Below are positions 45,959 through 55,130 of a DNA stretch of 64,000 bases, one piece after another (position 1 is the first letter of the stretch; each line of letters begins with the position of its first letter). Where the stretch lies: NCBI RefSeq assembly GCF_003056405.1, contig NZ_PYVZ01000013.1:62001-126000 (forward strand), written 5' to 3'. The position numbers and the translations under genes are program-made. The DNA is from Devosia indica. GTDB lineage: Bacteria; Pseudomonadota; Alphaproteobacteria; Rhizobiales; Devosiaceae. The notes beneath the pieces are model-generated. The model searched no databases. It was given only the letters and a program-made list of their open reading frames with translations, and was not told the DNA's origin.

Positions 45959-47587
45959 CTAACCGGAGCGCTTGCCGCCGCCCTGATTGGCCAGGCCGCT
46001 GATCGTGGCGCGCAGGGCGGCCGGCTTGACCGGCTTGGTGACCACGGCAATGCCGCGATCCTCGGCCAGCGCCCGTACGGCAGGGCTGCGGTCTGCAGTG
46101 ACCAATGCGGCCGGCAAATGCCCGCCAATATTGTGCCGCAGCCACTCGATGGCATCCAGGCCTGAGGTCTGGTCGAGGTGATAATCCATCAGTACCAGAT
46201 CGGGATACCAGCCTTCGAGCAGGCGCTCGCGATCAATCTGCTTGAGCGAGAGCGCCGTGCGCACCTCGCATCCCCAATGGGTGAGCAACCCTTCCATGGC
46301 CTCGAGAATGGCGCGTTCATTGTCCACGCACAGCACTTTCAGGCTCAGCGTGCCGAAACTGGGCTCTGGCGGCGAGGCCTCTGGCTGGCTGGTCGGCCGG
46401 GCATTGCGCACGGCCGGCAGATAGATCGAAAACCGCGACCCGCTGCCCTCGCGGCTGTCCAGCTCAAGCGTCAGTCCAAGCGCTGTCACCAGGCGCTGCA
46501 CGATGGAAAGCCCCAATCCCAATCCCTGCGCCATGCGCGCGCCGCGTTCGAGCCGGGAAAACTCGGCAAAGACCAGCCTGTGCTGATCCTTGTTGAAGCC
46601 AATACCGGTATCGATCACATCGAGCCGCCAGCGATTGCCGCGTTTGCGCAATCCCACCAGCACCTTGCCGCCCACCGGCGTATATTTGATGGCGTTGGAC
46701 ACCAGGTTCTGCACGATGCGCCCCACCAGCGAGCGGTCGGCCATCACGCTGGCCCTGGTGGCCACGATCCGCAGCGAAATCGAGCGCTCCCGCGCCATGG
46801 GCGCAAATTCAACCTCGGTCTTCTTGAGCAGATCCTGCACCTGGATTGGCGCTGGCGCCGGCTTGAGCGCGCCGCTGTCGATGCGCGAGATATCAAGCAG
46901 CGCCGACATGATGTCTTCCACCGCCGTCAGCGACGCCTCGATGGAATTGGCCAGTTCGGCAAAGCCTGTCGATTTGGCGCGTTCGATCAGCGTGGAGGTA
47001 TAGAGCCGCGCCGCATTCAACGGCTGCAGCAAGTCGTGGCTGGCCGCCGCCAGGAACCGCGTCTTGTCGTGATTGGACGCATCGGCCTTGGCGCGGGCCG
47101 CTTCCAGTTCGGTATTGACCTGTTTGAGGGCGGCCGTGCGTTCCTCCACGCGTCGCTCCAGGGTCTGGTTGACCTGGGCCAGTTGCTGCTCGGCACGCAC
47201 CCGGGCGGTGACGTCGGAAAAGCTGACCACCAGCCCGCCATTGGGCAGCCGGCTCGAGTGAAACTCCAGTGTCTGGCCGGCATTGCCCAGGCGCTGGGTC
47301 ACGCTCGTAGGCGCAGCGGTCAGCTCCTTGATGCGCTCAATGGCCAGTTGCGCTGCATCGCCAGGCCCGAGATCGCCGCGCTCGGCCATGAACAGGGCAA
47401 TATCGAACAGCGCCGAGCCTGGGCGGATCAGATCTTCGGGCAGATGCAACAGCGTATTGTAGCGCTGGTTGGAGGTTACCAGGCGCAAGCCGGCGTCGAA
47501 CACGGCGACGCCTTGTGGAATATGGTCGATGGCCAGCGCAATGGCGCGTGTCGGATCGTGGTCGAGCAGGCTCATCTGGGTTCGCAC
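45959..47587 (-). CDS. PAS-containing hybrid histidine kinase with C-terminal receiver
   Basis: A 542-residue cytosolic sensor kinase. In order: PAS_7-type domain (about 15-130, IDHIPQGVAVFDAGLRLVTS), coiled coil, HisKA with the phospho-histidine in AAASHDLLQPLNAAR near 183, HATPase (QNLVSNAIKYT near 285; GLGLGLSIVQR near 345), and a receiver (about 415-535) whose phospho-aspartate is in LVLMDYHLDQTSG. No membrane helices. It resembles NahK/ErcS-type kinases. The LuxR-type regulator at 48483 is a possible partner. MSLLDHDPT, four codons in, is an alternative start. Confidence 0.9.
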   Translation of the reverse strand: MRTQMSLLDHDPTRAIALAIDHIPQGVAVFDAGLRLVTSNQRYNTLLHLPEDLIRPGSALFDIALFMAERGDLGPGDAAQLAIERIKELTAAPTSVTQRLGNAGQTLEFHSSRLPNGGLVVSFSDVTARVRAEQQLAQVNQTLERRVEERTAALKQVNTELEAARAKADASNHDKTRFLAAASHDLLQPLNAARLYTSTLIERAKSTGFAELANSIEASLTAVEDIMSALLDISRIDSGALKPAPAPIQVQDLLKKTEVEFAPMARERSISLRIVATRASVMADRSLVGRIVQNLVSNAIKYTPVGGKVLVGLRKRGNRWRLDVIDTGIGFNKDQHRLVFAEFSRLERGARMAQGLGLGLSIVQRLVTALGLTLELDSREGSGSRFSIYLPAVRNARPTSQPEASPPEPSFGTLSLKVLCVDNERAILEAMEGLLTHWGCEVRTALSLKQIDRERLLEGWYPDLVLMDYHLDQTSGLDAIEWLRHNIGGHLPAALVTADRSPAVRALAEDRGIAVVTKPVKPAALRATISGLANQGGGKRSG

Positions 47588-47751
47588 AAGGGCTGGTTGA
47601 CTTGTATCGACCTTATCAGCCTCGGACCGGCCCGGCGCAAGACCGCCCTTGGGCCCATTGCTTTTTGCCCCAAAAGCCTTTCAATCCGTGTTTGTGGTTA
47701 AACGCGGCGGTCGCCGGAGTGGGGCGGGGCCAATATTTCGAGAGGGTCTAA

Positions 47752-48195
47752 ATGAGCGTGTTCAAGGAATTTCGGGACTTTGCCATCAAGGGCAATATGA
47801 TCGACCTGGCCATCGGCGTGATCATCGGTGCGGCCTTCGGGGCCATCGTCTCTTCGATCGTTGACGACATCTTCATGCCGTTGATAGGCCTTGTGCTGGG
47901 TGGGATCGATTTTTCAAACCTGTTCGTTGTGTTGTCCAACCCCAATGACGTGCCCGTGCCGTCCCTGACCGCAGCTCAGGAAGCGGGCGTGGCAACGCTC
48001 AATATTGGGCTCTTCATCAATGCCGTGGTCAAGTTCACGATCATCGCCTTCGTGCTCTTCATGGTGGTCAAGGGCATCAATTCCATGAAGCGCGAAGCGG
48101 CCAAGGAACCGGTGGAATCAACGCCGGCCCCATCCAAGGAAGAAGTGCTGCTCACCGAGATTCGTGACGCCATCCGGGCTAACAGCAAGGCCTGA
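47752..48195 (+). CDS. mscL: Large-conductance mechanosensitive channel
   Basis: A 147-residue channel that opens under osmotic downshock. N-terminal amphipathic start FKEFRDFAIKGNMIDLAIGV, the gly/ala-rich pore helix VIIGAAFGAIVSSIV, the DDIFMPLIG turn, a second helix (FTIIAFVLFMVVKGIN near 100), and the C-terminal bundle EVLLTEIRDAI. Confidence 0.96.
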   Translation: MSVFKEFRDFAIKGNMIDLAIGVIIGAAFGAIVSSIVDDIFMPLIGLVLGGIDFSNLFVVLSNPNDVPVPSLTAAQEAGVATLNIGLFINAVVKFTIIAFVLFMVVKGINSMKREAAKEPVESTPAPSKEEVLLTEIRDAIRANSKA

Positions 48196-48216
48196 CGCAG
48201 AGCCTGATTGTCCTTG

Positions 48217-48240
48217 GGCCGGCAGCAATGCCGGCCTTTC
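48217..48240 (+). terminator. Terminator after mscL
   Basis: A perfect eight-pair stem GGCCGGCA / TGCCGGCC with a GCAA tetraloop, followed by TTTCC, starts 22 bases after the stop of mscL. Confidence 0.75.
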
Positions 48241-48301
48241 CATTGCGAGGAAACTAGGAATAAAGTCGTTGACAACAAAACAAAAGAATATTTACCTATT
48301 T

Positions 48302-48321
48302 CGTAGGTAGTCCATCCTACG
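48302..48321. promoter_or_regulatory. Dyad in AT-rich leader of the LuxR-type regulator gene
   Basis: CGTAGG and CCTACG flank eight bases, giving a small inverted repeat typical of a binding site. It follows an AT-rich stretch (48265-48300) that contains TTGACA, a candidate -35 box, though no clear -10 is visible. Confidence 0.4.
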
Positions 48322-48482
48322 GATTCATCGTATCGGACGGCGCCACCACTTAGAGCAAACTACACTTGCGGGACACCTGGGCAGAGGTGCAGCGAGGCGA
48401 AGGCCGGCAGGTCCTCGTCATGCGGAATGTTATGCGCCCTGGCGACCGCTACAGAAGCGAACTTGCCGGAAGGGGCTATGGC

Positions 48483-49118
48483 ATGAACACGCATTCCTAC
48501 TACCACGCATTTCTCAATCGGGACCGGCTGGTCCATCTCGTCGATCCGGATCCCGGCACCTGCGAGGCGCTCAGCGTGCTGTTTCGCCTTGAGGGGTTTC
48601 AGACCATCTTCTCGCTCGAGGCCGCGCATTTCCTCGCCGCGCTGGAGCGACGGCGGCCGGATGTGGCGGTCATCAATCTCAACCAGGGGGAGGAAGACGG
48701 GCTGAACCTGCTGCGCCGGGTCAAGGGACTGCGCACCGGCGCCCCGGTTGTCATGCTGGCCAACGAGCCGCAATTGGAGGCAGCCGTCACCGCCATGAAG
48801 CTGGGGGCAACCGATGTGCTCAGCAAGCCTATCGACAGCGAATTGCTGCTGGGTGTGGTGCGGGACGCCTTGCGCAAGGATGTGCATCTGGGCGCCATGC
48901 AGGCCGGTGGCCGTCCGGTTGAGGTGCGCGGTTTTTCTCAGCTCACCCCGCGTGAGCGCGAAGTGCTGCAATTGATTACCAATGGCCAGTCCAACAAGGA
49001 GGCCGGGCGCGAGCTGGGCATTTCCCCAAGGACCATCGAGGTGCACCGGGCCCGGGTCATGGAGAAACTGGGCGCCCGCAACACCGCCGACCTGATGCGC
49101 ATTGTCCTTACGAGCTAG
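48483..49118 (+). CDS. FixJ/LuxR-type response regulator with degenerate receiver
   Basis: A regulator of 211 residues from the ATG at 48483. The C-terminal LuxR helix-turn-helix is canonical (LTPREREVLQLITNGQSNKE near 150; GISPRTIEVHRARVMEKLGA). The N-terminal receiver is unusual: the acidic pocket (LVDPDP) and the lysine (LSKPID) remain, but the phospho-acceptor position reads VAVINLNQGE, with Asn for Asp, and the switch Thr/Ser is Ala (VVMLANE). It may act without phosphorylation. The frame is open back to 48366. Confidence 0.87.
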   Translation: MNTHSYYHAFLNRDRLVHLVDPDPGTCEALSVLFRLEGFQTIFSLEAAHFLAALERRRPDVAVINLNQGEEDGLNLLRRVKGLRTGAPVVMLANEPQLEAAVTAMKLGATDVLSKPIDSELLLGVVRDALRKDVHLGAMQAGGRPVEVRGFSQLTPREREVLQLITNGQSNKEAGRELGISPRTIEVHRARVMEKLGARNTADLMRIVLTS

Positions 49119-49149
49119 CACGCTGGTCGCCGTGACCGGGGTCGGTGGA

Positions 49150-49635
49150 TCAGCCCACTCCGGTTTCGGGCACCGCCTCCACGAGACGTCGCGCCCATTG
49201 TGCGGCGCGTTCGGTCTCGCCGGCCTTGAGCGGGCCTTCCTGGCCGGTAACCACGAAGCCCGCCGGCTCGCCCACTATGGTGCAGCCTTGCTCCGACAGT
49301 TCGCGGGCCAGCCGTTCGGCAGCATAGCCGCCGGCTTGCACCACCCAGCGCAAGGGCGCAGGCTCAATGGTGTCGAGGTCGATCCGGGTATCGAAGGTTG
49401 CCGCGCGCCCCGAAAGGTCGGGCCGGGAAGCGAACTCCTGGATCTCGGGGGTGGGCCGAAATCCGCGCGTCGGCGAACCGACGATCAGCAGGTCGAGCCC
49501 GCCAAGGTCGATATCCCTGGCTTCCTGAACCGAGGCGAGCCGCGTCTGGTGGGTCGTGTTCAGTTCGTCGGCCATCGCACTGGCGATCTGGCCGGTATTG
49601 CCGAAGATACTGTCATAGACGATCAGAATGGGCAT
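49150..49635 (-). CDS. Flavodoxin-family protein
   Basis: A 161-residue protein with the FMN phosphate loop near its start, DSIFGNTGQIA (T/S-rich turn reduced to GNTG), and IVGSPTRGFRPTPEIQEF near residue 50, as in the flavodoxin/WrbA fold. Probably a cytosolic electron carrier. ATG at 49635. An FNR/FixK-type box lies 56 bases upstream, suggesting induction at low oxygen. Confidence 0.82.
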   Translation of the reverse strand: MPILIVYDSIFGNTGQIASAMADELNTTHQTRLASVQEARDIDLGGLDLLIVGSPTRGFRPTPEIQEFASRPDLSGRAATFDTRIDLDTIEPAPLRWVVQAGGYAAERLARELSEQGCTIVGEPAGFVVTGQEGPLKAGETERAAQWARRLVEAVPETGVG

Positions 49636-49691
49636 GGCACATGCTCCCAGCAATGTATCAGGGAGTATAGGCACCAAACTGCGGCCCACTC

Positions 49692-49705
49692 TTGACGTCG
49701 ATCAA
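49692..49705. promoter_or_regulatory. FNR/FixK-type box upstream of the flavodoxin gene
   Basis: TTGACGTCGATCAA matches the TTGAT-N4-ATCAA consensus with one mismatch. It lies 56 bases before the start codon, where an activator site would be expected. Confidence 0.6.
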
Positions 49706-50018
49706 GTCATGGCCGTTGGCGACGCGATCGGCAATCCTTGCCCCGCTATTTGGGAGCCGGCCTTGCCTGATGCGGCAGCATACGCATCAACACGCCATCC
49801 TTGGCGGCGTAATGGTGTCAGAGCGCGGCAAAGGCGTGGCCAGAGGCGAGGAAGCCGCGAGACCTATGGTCGAGTGGCAGTATGAATGGGACTGGCAGGA
49901 ATGGGGTGGACTCCTGCCATGACGTCAGACTTGTTGCATGGCCTGATAAAACCCACCGGCTGTCACCCCGGCACAGGCCGGGGCCCATCCTGAACTGGTG
50001 CAACTTTCGCTGAAGGCG

Positions 50019-50128
50019 CCCGCGTGGTTCGAGGGTCGCTTCGATCCCACCTCACCATGAGGGCTTGCGAAACACAGCTTCCCTCAAAGACCTCGCCCCG
50101 AGGTGCGAAGCCTCGAAGGACGAGGTCG
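50019..50128. repeat. REP-type palindromic elements
   Basis: CGCGTGGTTCGAGG...CACCTCACCATGAGGGC is followed by GACCTCGCCCCGAGGTGCG and GCCTCGAAGGACGAGGTC. Same family as at 5183, 7739 and 36335, in somewhat decayed form. Confidence 0.65.
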
Positions 50129-50332
50129 GCCATCACCACACCCGGCCAAGTTTTTTATCCCCGCCCCCAAAACCTCCCCCATACTCCTCCCATCTCTCCC
50201 GCGATGGGCGGACTGCAGCGAACAGTTGCGGGAGGAGTTGGTGAGACTGGATTCGCTCCAGGGCTCGTCTGCTAGCCGGGCCACCTTGCGACGAGCGATC
50301 AATAGGGGCCACGACAGCAGGAGAAACCCAGC

Positions 50333-50391
50333 GTCCCGAGGCGGCGACGTCTCTATTACTTAGTTTTACTGAGACGCACGCGCCTCGGGAC
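50333..50391. repeat. Long imperfect hairpin downstream of hemA
   Basis: GTCCCGAGGCG (50333-50343) pairs with CGCCTCGGGAC (50381-50391) over 11 bases; after a four-base internal loop, CGTCTC pairs with GAGACG. The loop TATTACTTAGTTTTACT is strikingly AT-rich. It lies about 105 bases after the hemA stop and has no T-run. It is unlike the REP family. Confidence 0.6.
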
Positions 50392-50495
50392 ACGTCCAAT
50401 CGCGAAACCGGAGACTCATGCGTCGTCCGGCACTTCGGCATGCCTTGGGCAAGGCGGAAGGATCTTTGAACGTTTTGGACGGCAACGCCGTAGGC

Positions 50496-51776
50496 TCATC
50501 CGCCCAGGCTGGGCAGGGTCAGATCGCCACTGGTCAGCTTGCTGGCGGTAATGGCCGGGTCGGCCCGCTCGCGCGGCAGTTCCAGGCTCGTCCACACGCT
50601 CACCAGCGCATGACGGAGCTCAAAGATCATCTCGTCGGTGTGAAGCGGCGTCGGCGTGATGCGCAGCCGCTCGGTGCCCTTGGGGACCGTGGGGTAGTTG
50701 ATCGGCTGGATATAGATATTGTGCTTGTCGAGCAGCATGTCGCTGGCCGCCTTGACGGCCCGCGCATCGCCCACGATCAGCGGCACGATATGGGTATCGG
50801 TGGCCATCACCGGCAGGCCGGCATCAGCTAGGATCGCCTTGGTGAGCCGCGCCTGGCGCTGATGCATCAGGCGCTCCTCGCCATTGCCCTTCAAATGTTC
50901 GATGGAGGCGCGGGCGGCCGCGCAGAGGGCCGGGGGCAGGGCGGTGGTAAATATGAATTCGGGTGCATAGGAGCGCACCGCATCGATAATCGATCGATTG
51001 GCGGCGATATAGCCACCCATCACGCCAAACCCTTTGGCCAGCGTGCCCTCAATGACATCAATCCGGTCCATCAATCCGTCGCGTTCGGCAATGCCGCCGC
51101 CGCGCGGGCCATACATGCCCACGGCATGGACTTCATCGATATAGGTCAGCGCCCCGAATTCTTCGGCCAGGTCGCAGATTTCCTTGATGGGGGCGACGTC
51201 GCCATCCATCGAATAGACGCTTTCGAAGGCGATCAGCTTGGGGCGCTTGCGATCGACCTGGCTGAGCAATTCGCGCAAGTGCGCCACGTCATTGTGCCGG
51301 AATATCTTCTTTTCCATGCCCGACTGGCGCACGCCCTGAATCATCGAGGCATGGTTGAGCTGGTCGGAAAAGATGATGCAGTCGGGCAGCAGGCGGGCAA
51401 TGGTCGAAATCGCCGCTTCGTTGGAGACAAAGCCCGAGGTGAAAACCAGCGCTGCTTCCTTGCGGTGCAGATCGGCGAGCGAACGCTCAAGCTCGATCAG
51501 CGGCCGGTTGGTGCCTGAAATGTTGCGCGTGCCACCCGCGCCCACACCCATGCTGGCAGCGGTCTGCTGCATCGCCGTCACGACTTTGTCGTGCTGGCCC
51601 ATGCCCAGATAGTCGTTGGAACACCAGATCGTAATCTCGCGGGCATTGTCCGCGTCGTCTCGATACACGGCCTTGGGAAACTTGCCGGCGATTCGCTCAA
51701 GGTCGGCAAAGACGCGATAGCGCTTCTCCGCGCGCAGTGTATCCACTGCATCCTCGAATATTCCGCGATAGTCCAT
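50496..51776 (-). CDS. hemA: 5-aminolevulinate synthase
   Basis: Condenses glycine and succinyl-CoA to ALA, the alphaproteobacterial route into haem. 426 residues from the ATG at 51776 ([20 protein letters not shown]), chosen because AAGGA sits nine bases upstream; an ATG three codons earlier is possible. The PLP lysine is in [13 protein letters not shown] near residue 245, and [12 protein letters not shown] near 215 and the SNDYLGMG segment near 55 are typical. An FNR/FixK-type box lies 85 bases upstream. Confidence 0.96.
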   Translation of the reverse strand: MDYRGIFEDAVDTLRAEKRYRVFADLERIAGKFPKAVYRDDADNAREITIWCSNDYLGMGQHDKVVTAMQQTAASMGVGAGGTRNISGTNRPLIELERSLADLHRKEAALVFTSGFVSNEAAISTIARLLPDCIIFSDQLNHASMIQGVRQSGMEKKIFRHNDVAHLRELLSQVDRKRPKLIAFESVYSMDGDVAPIKEICDLAEEFGALTYIDEVHAVGMYGPRGGGIAERDGLMDRIDVIEGTLAKGFGVMGGYIAANRSIIDAVRSYAPEFIFTTALPPALCAAARASIEHLKGNGEERLMHQRQARLTKAILADAGLPVMATDTHIVPLIVGDARAVKAASDMLLDKHNIYIQPINYPTVPKGTERLRITPTPLHTDEMIFELRHALVSVWTSLELPRERADPAITASKLTSGDLTLPSLGG

Positions 51777-51861
51777 GGGAGCCATTCCTTTGCGAGCACT
51801 GGAACGGCGGGGCGGCCGGACCTGGCTCTTTCATGCTCTACCTAATCCCCGTGACGCCGCA

Positions 51862-51875
51862 TTGATATAGGTCAA
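51862..51875. promoter_or_regulatory. FNR/FixK-type box upstream of hemA
   Basis: TTGATATAGGTCAA matches TTGAT-N4-ATCAA with one mismatch and lies 85 bases before the hemA start. hemA control by FNR/FixK proteins is known in other alphaproteobacteria, so this site is plausible. Confidence 0.65.
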
Positions 51876-52114
51876 TTCGACGCGCTGCCGTGCCTAACCC
51901 CTTGGATGCATTGGGGTGGCCCAGCGAACATAAGAGCTATTCTAAAGTAAGCTCACCACCCTGCCAACACCGCCCGGTGACATTTGGTCTGCCAGTAAAA
52001 ACAGGCAATAATGTTCGAGGCCGCAATTAACCGGACCTTGGAGTACTTGTTGATAGATTGTTTGCGCTGCGCTTAGATCAAGTGGCTCGGGGGAGCAGTG
52101 AGGGGAGATTGGGA

Positions 52115-53440
52115 GTGAAGAGTTTTTCGTCTTCAAGTTTTGCCGGGGACCATGGCGATGCCCTGGCACTTGCTCGGGCCGCCGTGGAGAAGAACCCGCA
52201 GGCCTTGTTCACCGATTTCCAGTGGTTTCTATACAAAGGGAAGGACACCGTTTTTTTCACGGCTTTCTCCACCAGAAGCTACGACAAGGACGCGCTGGGC
52301 AACATGGTTGCCGAGATGATCGCCCTGGCGCCTCAGCTCACCCATGGCTTTGTCGGCGCCCAGCCGGGCCAGCCCTTCCCCAAGCACATGCTCGATGCCA
52401 TCACGTCCGTCGAAATGGTCGACGACCTTGACGGCTATCCCGACAAATGGCTCTCCAAATCTTCAGACATCTTTGAACGCGAGGACCTGCCATTGTTCCG
52501 CGTCATGGCCGCCGTCCGCCGCGACGGTCCCGATGCTGAAGGTCGCGCGGCCATTCTGCAGGTGCGCTCCAGCCACGCCTTGCTCGAAGGCTCGGATTCG
52601 GCCCTGCTGACCCGCTCGGCATCGGCCAGCCATGGCGTGCAGTCGGACAAATCCAACAAGTTGCCTTGGGGGGACCGGCTCAGGAGTGCGCTGCGGGGCG
52701 GCCTGACCACGCTGATCTATCTGGTCATGGCCAATGTGCTGGCGCCCAAGGAAAAGCCCTGGGGCTTTCGCACACTGGCCATCGAGCGTCATCGATTGCG
52801 TAAACTGGCCAATAAGCTCGGCGTCCGCCAGCGCTCGCTGATGTTCGCGCTGGTCACCCACGCCCTGAATGGCGAAGGCGCCGAAAAGCATATGAGCAAG
52901 AAGGTGATTGGCGCCAACTACACCATGCTCGACACCAAGCGGAACAGCACCGATGACGACTTCTTCCGCGTCCGGGCGCTGGAAGCCAAGTTCAAGGTCA
53001 TGGACGACTTCGTCGATTATGTCCGGGCGGTCGACGACACTGTGGCCGGTATCGAGCAGAAGGACATCACCTCCTTCCAGGTCGTCATCATGTCCATGTT
53101 CAAGGCCATGCGGGCAGTCAACCGGGTCTTCCCCTTCCTGCCCAATAAGCGCTTCTGGCGCTTCAATGGCGGCAATGACATCGTGCTGACACTGGTGCCG
53201 CCGCACCGCACCTATGGTCCGCTCACCCATGGCATGATCGAGCCGCTCTACTGCGGCGCCTGGCACACCGAGGTCAATATCTGCACCTTTTGCCCGGGCC
53301 GCCAGTATGTGACGCTCAATTTTTCCATGGAGCAGCGCCACATCGACCATGTCGACAAGATCGTGAGCCTGCTGGCCGAAGTCGAAAACCGCGAAGTTGG
53401 TCCTCACACCATGGCCCCGGCGGTCGAGAAGCTGCGCTGA
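52115..53440 (+). CDS. Condensation/wax-ester-synthase-like acyltransferase (putative)
   Basis: A 441-residue protein. SSHALLEGSDSALLTR near residue 160 resembles the HHxxxDG active site of WS/DGAT and condensation domains, with only the second histidine kept. The C-terminal part (PPHRTYGPLTHGMIEPLYCG near 365, then NICTFCPGRQYVTLNFSME) has the pattern of the C-terminal half of such enzymes. A single hydrophobic stretch near residue 205 (TTLIYLVMANVLA) may touch the membrane. GTG at 52115 follows AGGGGAG; the frame is open from 52058. Function is inferred; lipid substrate unknown. Confidence 0.6.
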   Translation: MKSFSSSSFAGDHGDALALARAAVEKNPQALFTDFQWFLYKGKDTVFFTAFSTRSYDKDALGNMVAEMIALAPQLTHGFVGAQPGQPFPKHMLDAITSVEMVDDLDGYPDKWLSKSSDIFEREDLPLFRVMAAVRRDGPDAEGRAAILQVRSSHALLEGSDSALLTRSASASHGVQSDKSNKLPWGDRLRSALRGGLTTLIYLVMANVLAPKEKPWGFRTLAIERHRLRKLANKLGVRQRSLMFALVTHALNGEGAEKHMSKKVIGANYTMLDTKRNSTDDDFFRVRALEAKFKVMDDFVDYVRAVDDTVAGIEQKDITSFQVVIMSMFKAMRAVNRVFPFLPNKRFWRFNGGNDIVLTLVPPHRTYGPLTHGMIEPLYCGAWHTEVNICTFCPGRQYVTLNFSMEQRHIDHVDKIVSLLAEVENREVGPHTMAPAVEKLR

Positions 53441-53571
53441 GCGTGTCGACCCGAAGCGCAACTTGTCATCGTTAAAAGTTTCTGACGTACGTACATCAGA
53501 ACTGGGTTGCGGGTGCGGCAGTCCGTGGGCTTATATGTCGCGACATCCCAGCGATTAATCCGGACATCACC

Positions 53572-54342
53572 ATGAACCGCTTTGCCACCTATCCCAGCCT
53601 CAAGGACTGCCCCGTCATCATTTCCGGCGGCGCCTCAGGCATTGGCGAGGCCATGGTACGGGCCTTTGCCGAGCAGGGCGCCAAAGTCGGCTTCGTCGAC
53701 ATCGCCATCGAGGCCGGCGAGGCCCTGGCTGCCGAACTGCACGCGGCAGGTCGCACAGTGCATTTCATCCCCTGCGACGTGACCGATATTCCTGCCTATC
53801 AGGCCGCCATAGCCCAATGCGCGAACCGGCACGGCGACACACTCGTTCTCGTCAACAATGCGGCCCATGATCAGCGCCACCACTGGAACGAAGTGACGCC
53901 TGAGGAGTGGGATCAGCGCATGGGGGTCAATCTCAAGCATGCCTTCTTTGCCATCCAGGCGGTGGCACCGGGCATGGCCAAAGCGGGCAGGGGCTCCATC
54001 ATCAATTATGGCTCGATCAGCTGGATGATCATGACACCCGGCATACCAGTCTATGAGACGGCCAAGGCCGCCATACACGGTCTGACCCGCGCCATGGCCC
54101 GCGAACTGGGTCAGTCTGGCATTCGCGTCAATTCCCTGGTCCCGGGTGCCGTGATGACGAAGCGTCAGCTCGAACTCTGGATCTCCGCGGCCGACCTCGC
54201 TGATATCAAGCAGCAACAGGCGATCCCAGAAGCGCTGTCGCCCGAGGATTGCGCCCGCATGGCCCTGTTCCTGGCTGCCGATGACAGCGCCATGATCACC
54301 GGCCAGCATTTTCTGGTGGATGGCGGTTGGGCCAACATCTAA
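53572..54342 (+). CDS. Short-chain dehydrogenase/reductase
   Basis: A 256-residue NAD(P)-dependent SDR. Cofactor motif SGGASGIGEAMV near residue 19, NNAAH near 92, and the catalytic set: serine in NYGSISW near 145 and YETAKAA near 160. The ending FLVDGGWANI is typical. Substrate cannot be told. It stands alone between the acyltransferase-like gene and the OmpA lipoprotein. Confidence 0.9.
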   Translation: MNRFATYPSLKDCPVIISGGASGIGEAMVRAFAEQGAKVGFVDIAIEAGEALAAELHAAGRTVHFIPCDVTDIPAYQAAIAQCANRHGDTLVLVNNAAHDQRHHWNEVTPEEWDQRMGVNLKHAFFAIQAVAPGMAKAGRGSIINYGSISWMIMTPGIPVYETAKAAIHGLTRAMARELGQSGIRVNSLVPGAVMTKRQLELWISAADLADIKQQQAIPEALSPEDCARMALFLAADDSAMITGQHFLVDGGWANI

Positions 54343-54444
54343 CCCCATTCATCCCCGGTTCAGGCTCTTCCCCTCATCACGCTCCTGCCTTATTGAAAGG
54401 GCAACACAAGGCCACACTTACCGAATCCTTACTGGGGGAAGTCT

Positions 54445-55110
54445 ATGAAGTCGAAGGTTCTCGTCGCCCTTGCCGCGACCCTGGCGCTCAGCGCCTGCAC
54501 CACCACCGATCCCTATACCGGCCAGAGCCGGCTCTCCAACACCGCCGGCGGCGGCCTGCTTGGTGCCGGCGGCGGCGCCGTTGCCGGGGCCATTGTCGGC
54601 GCGGCCGTAGGTGGTGATCCGCGCGTTGGCGCCCTGATTGGCGCTGGCGTTGGCGGCCTGACCGGTGCGGCCATAGGCAATTACATGGATCAGCAGGAAG
54701 CCGAGCTGCGCGCCCAGTTGCAGGGCACCGGCGTTTCGGTGACCCGCGTGGGCGACCAGATCATTCTCAACATGCCGTCCAACATTACTTTCGCGACCGA
54801 TCAGTCGACAGTGCAGCCACAGTTCAACCAGACCCTGGTCTCGGTCGCCCTGGTGCTCAAGAAATTCGACAAGACCATCGTCGATGTCTATGGCCACACC
54901 GACAGCCAGGGCGACGACGCCTACAATCTCGCACTGAGCCAGCGCCGCGCCGTATCCGTCGCAACGATCCTGGCCAATCAGGGTATCGATCAGCGCCGCT
55001 TCTACATCGAAGGCAAGGGCGAAACCTCGCCGATCGCCTCCAATGGCACCGAAGCCGGACGGGCACAGAACCGCCGCGTGGAAATTCAGCTCTCGCCGAT
55101 CCGCGGCTGA
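54445..55110 (+). CDS. OmpA-family lipoprotein (YiaD-like)
   Basis: A 221-residue outer-membrane lipoprotein. Lipobox LSAC at about residue 17, a glycine-zipper segment (about 35-85, GAGGGAVAGAIVGAAVGG), then an OmpA-like peptidoglycan-binding domain (about 105-215) with VYGHTDSQGDDAYN and the AGRAQNRRVEIQL ending. It should anchor the outer membrane to the wall. Confidence 0.93.
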   Translation: MKSKVLVALAATLALSACTTTDPYTGQSRLSNTAGGGLLGAGGGAVAGAIVGAAVGGDPRVGALIGAGVGGLTGAAIGNYMDQQEAELRAQLQGTGVSVTRVGDQIILNMPSNITFATDQSTVQPQFNQTLVSVALVLKKFDKTIVDVYGHTDSQGDDAYNLALSQRRAVSVATILANQGIDQRRFYIEGKGETSPIASNGTEAGRAQNRRVEIQLSPIRG

Positions 55111-55130
55111 TCACCAATACGAAATTGAGG

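Larger units (their letters stand above)
49706..50495. other. Gene-poor region with repeats between flavodoxin gene and hemA
   Basis: About 790 bases without a supported gene. It holds a small stem at 49966-49983 (CCCCGG / CCGGGG), the REP-type elements at 50019-50128, and a long hairpin at 50333-50391. A short plus-strand frame around 49692-49922 has no recognisable domain and was not called. Confidence 0.5.

Noticed and set aside
49692-49922. A 76-codon plus-strand frame near the FNR/FixK box
   Set aside because: No ribosome site, no domain, and it overlaps the promoter region of the flavodoxin gene.
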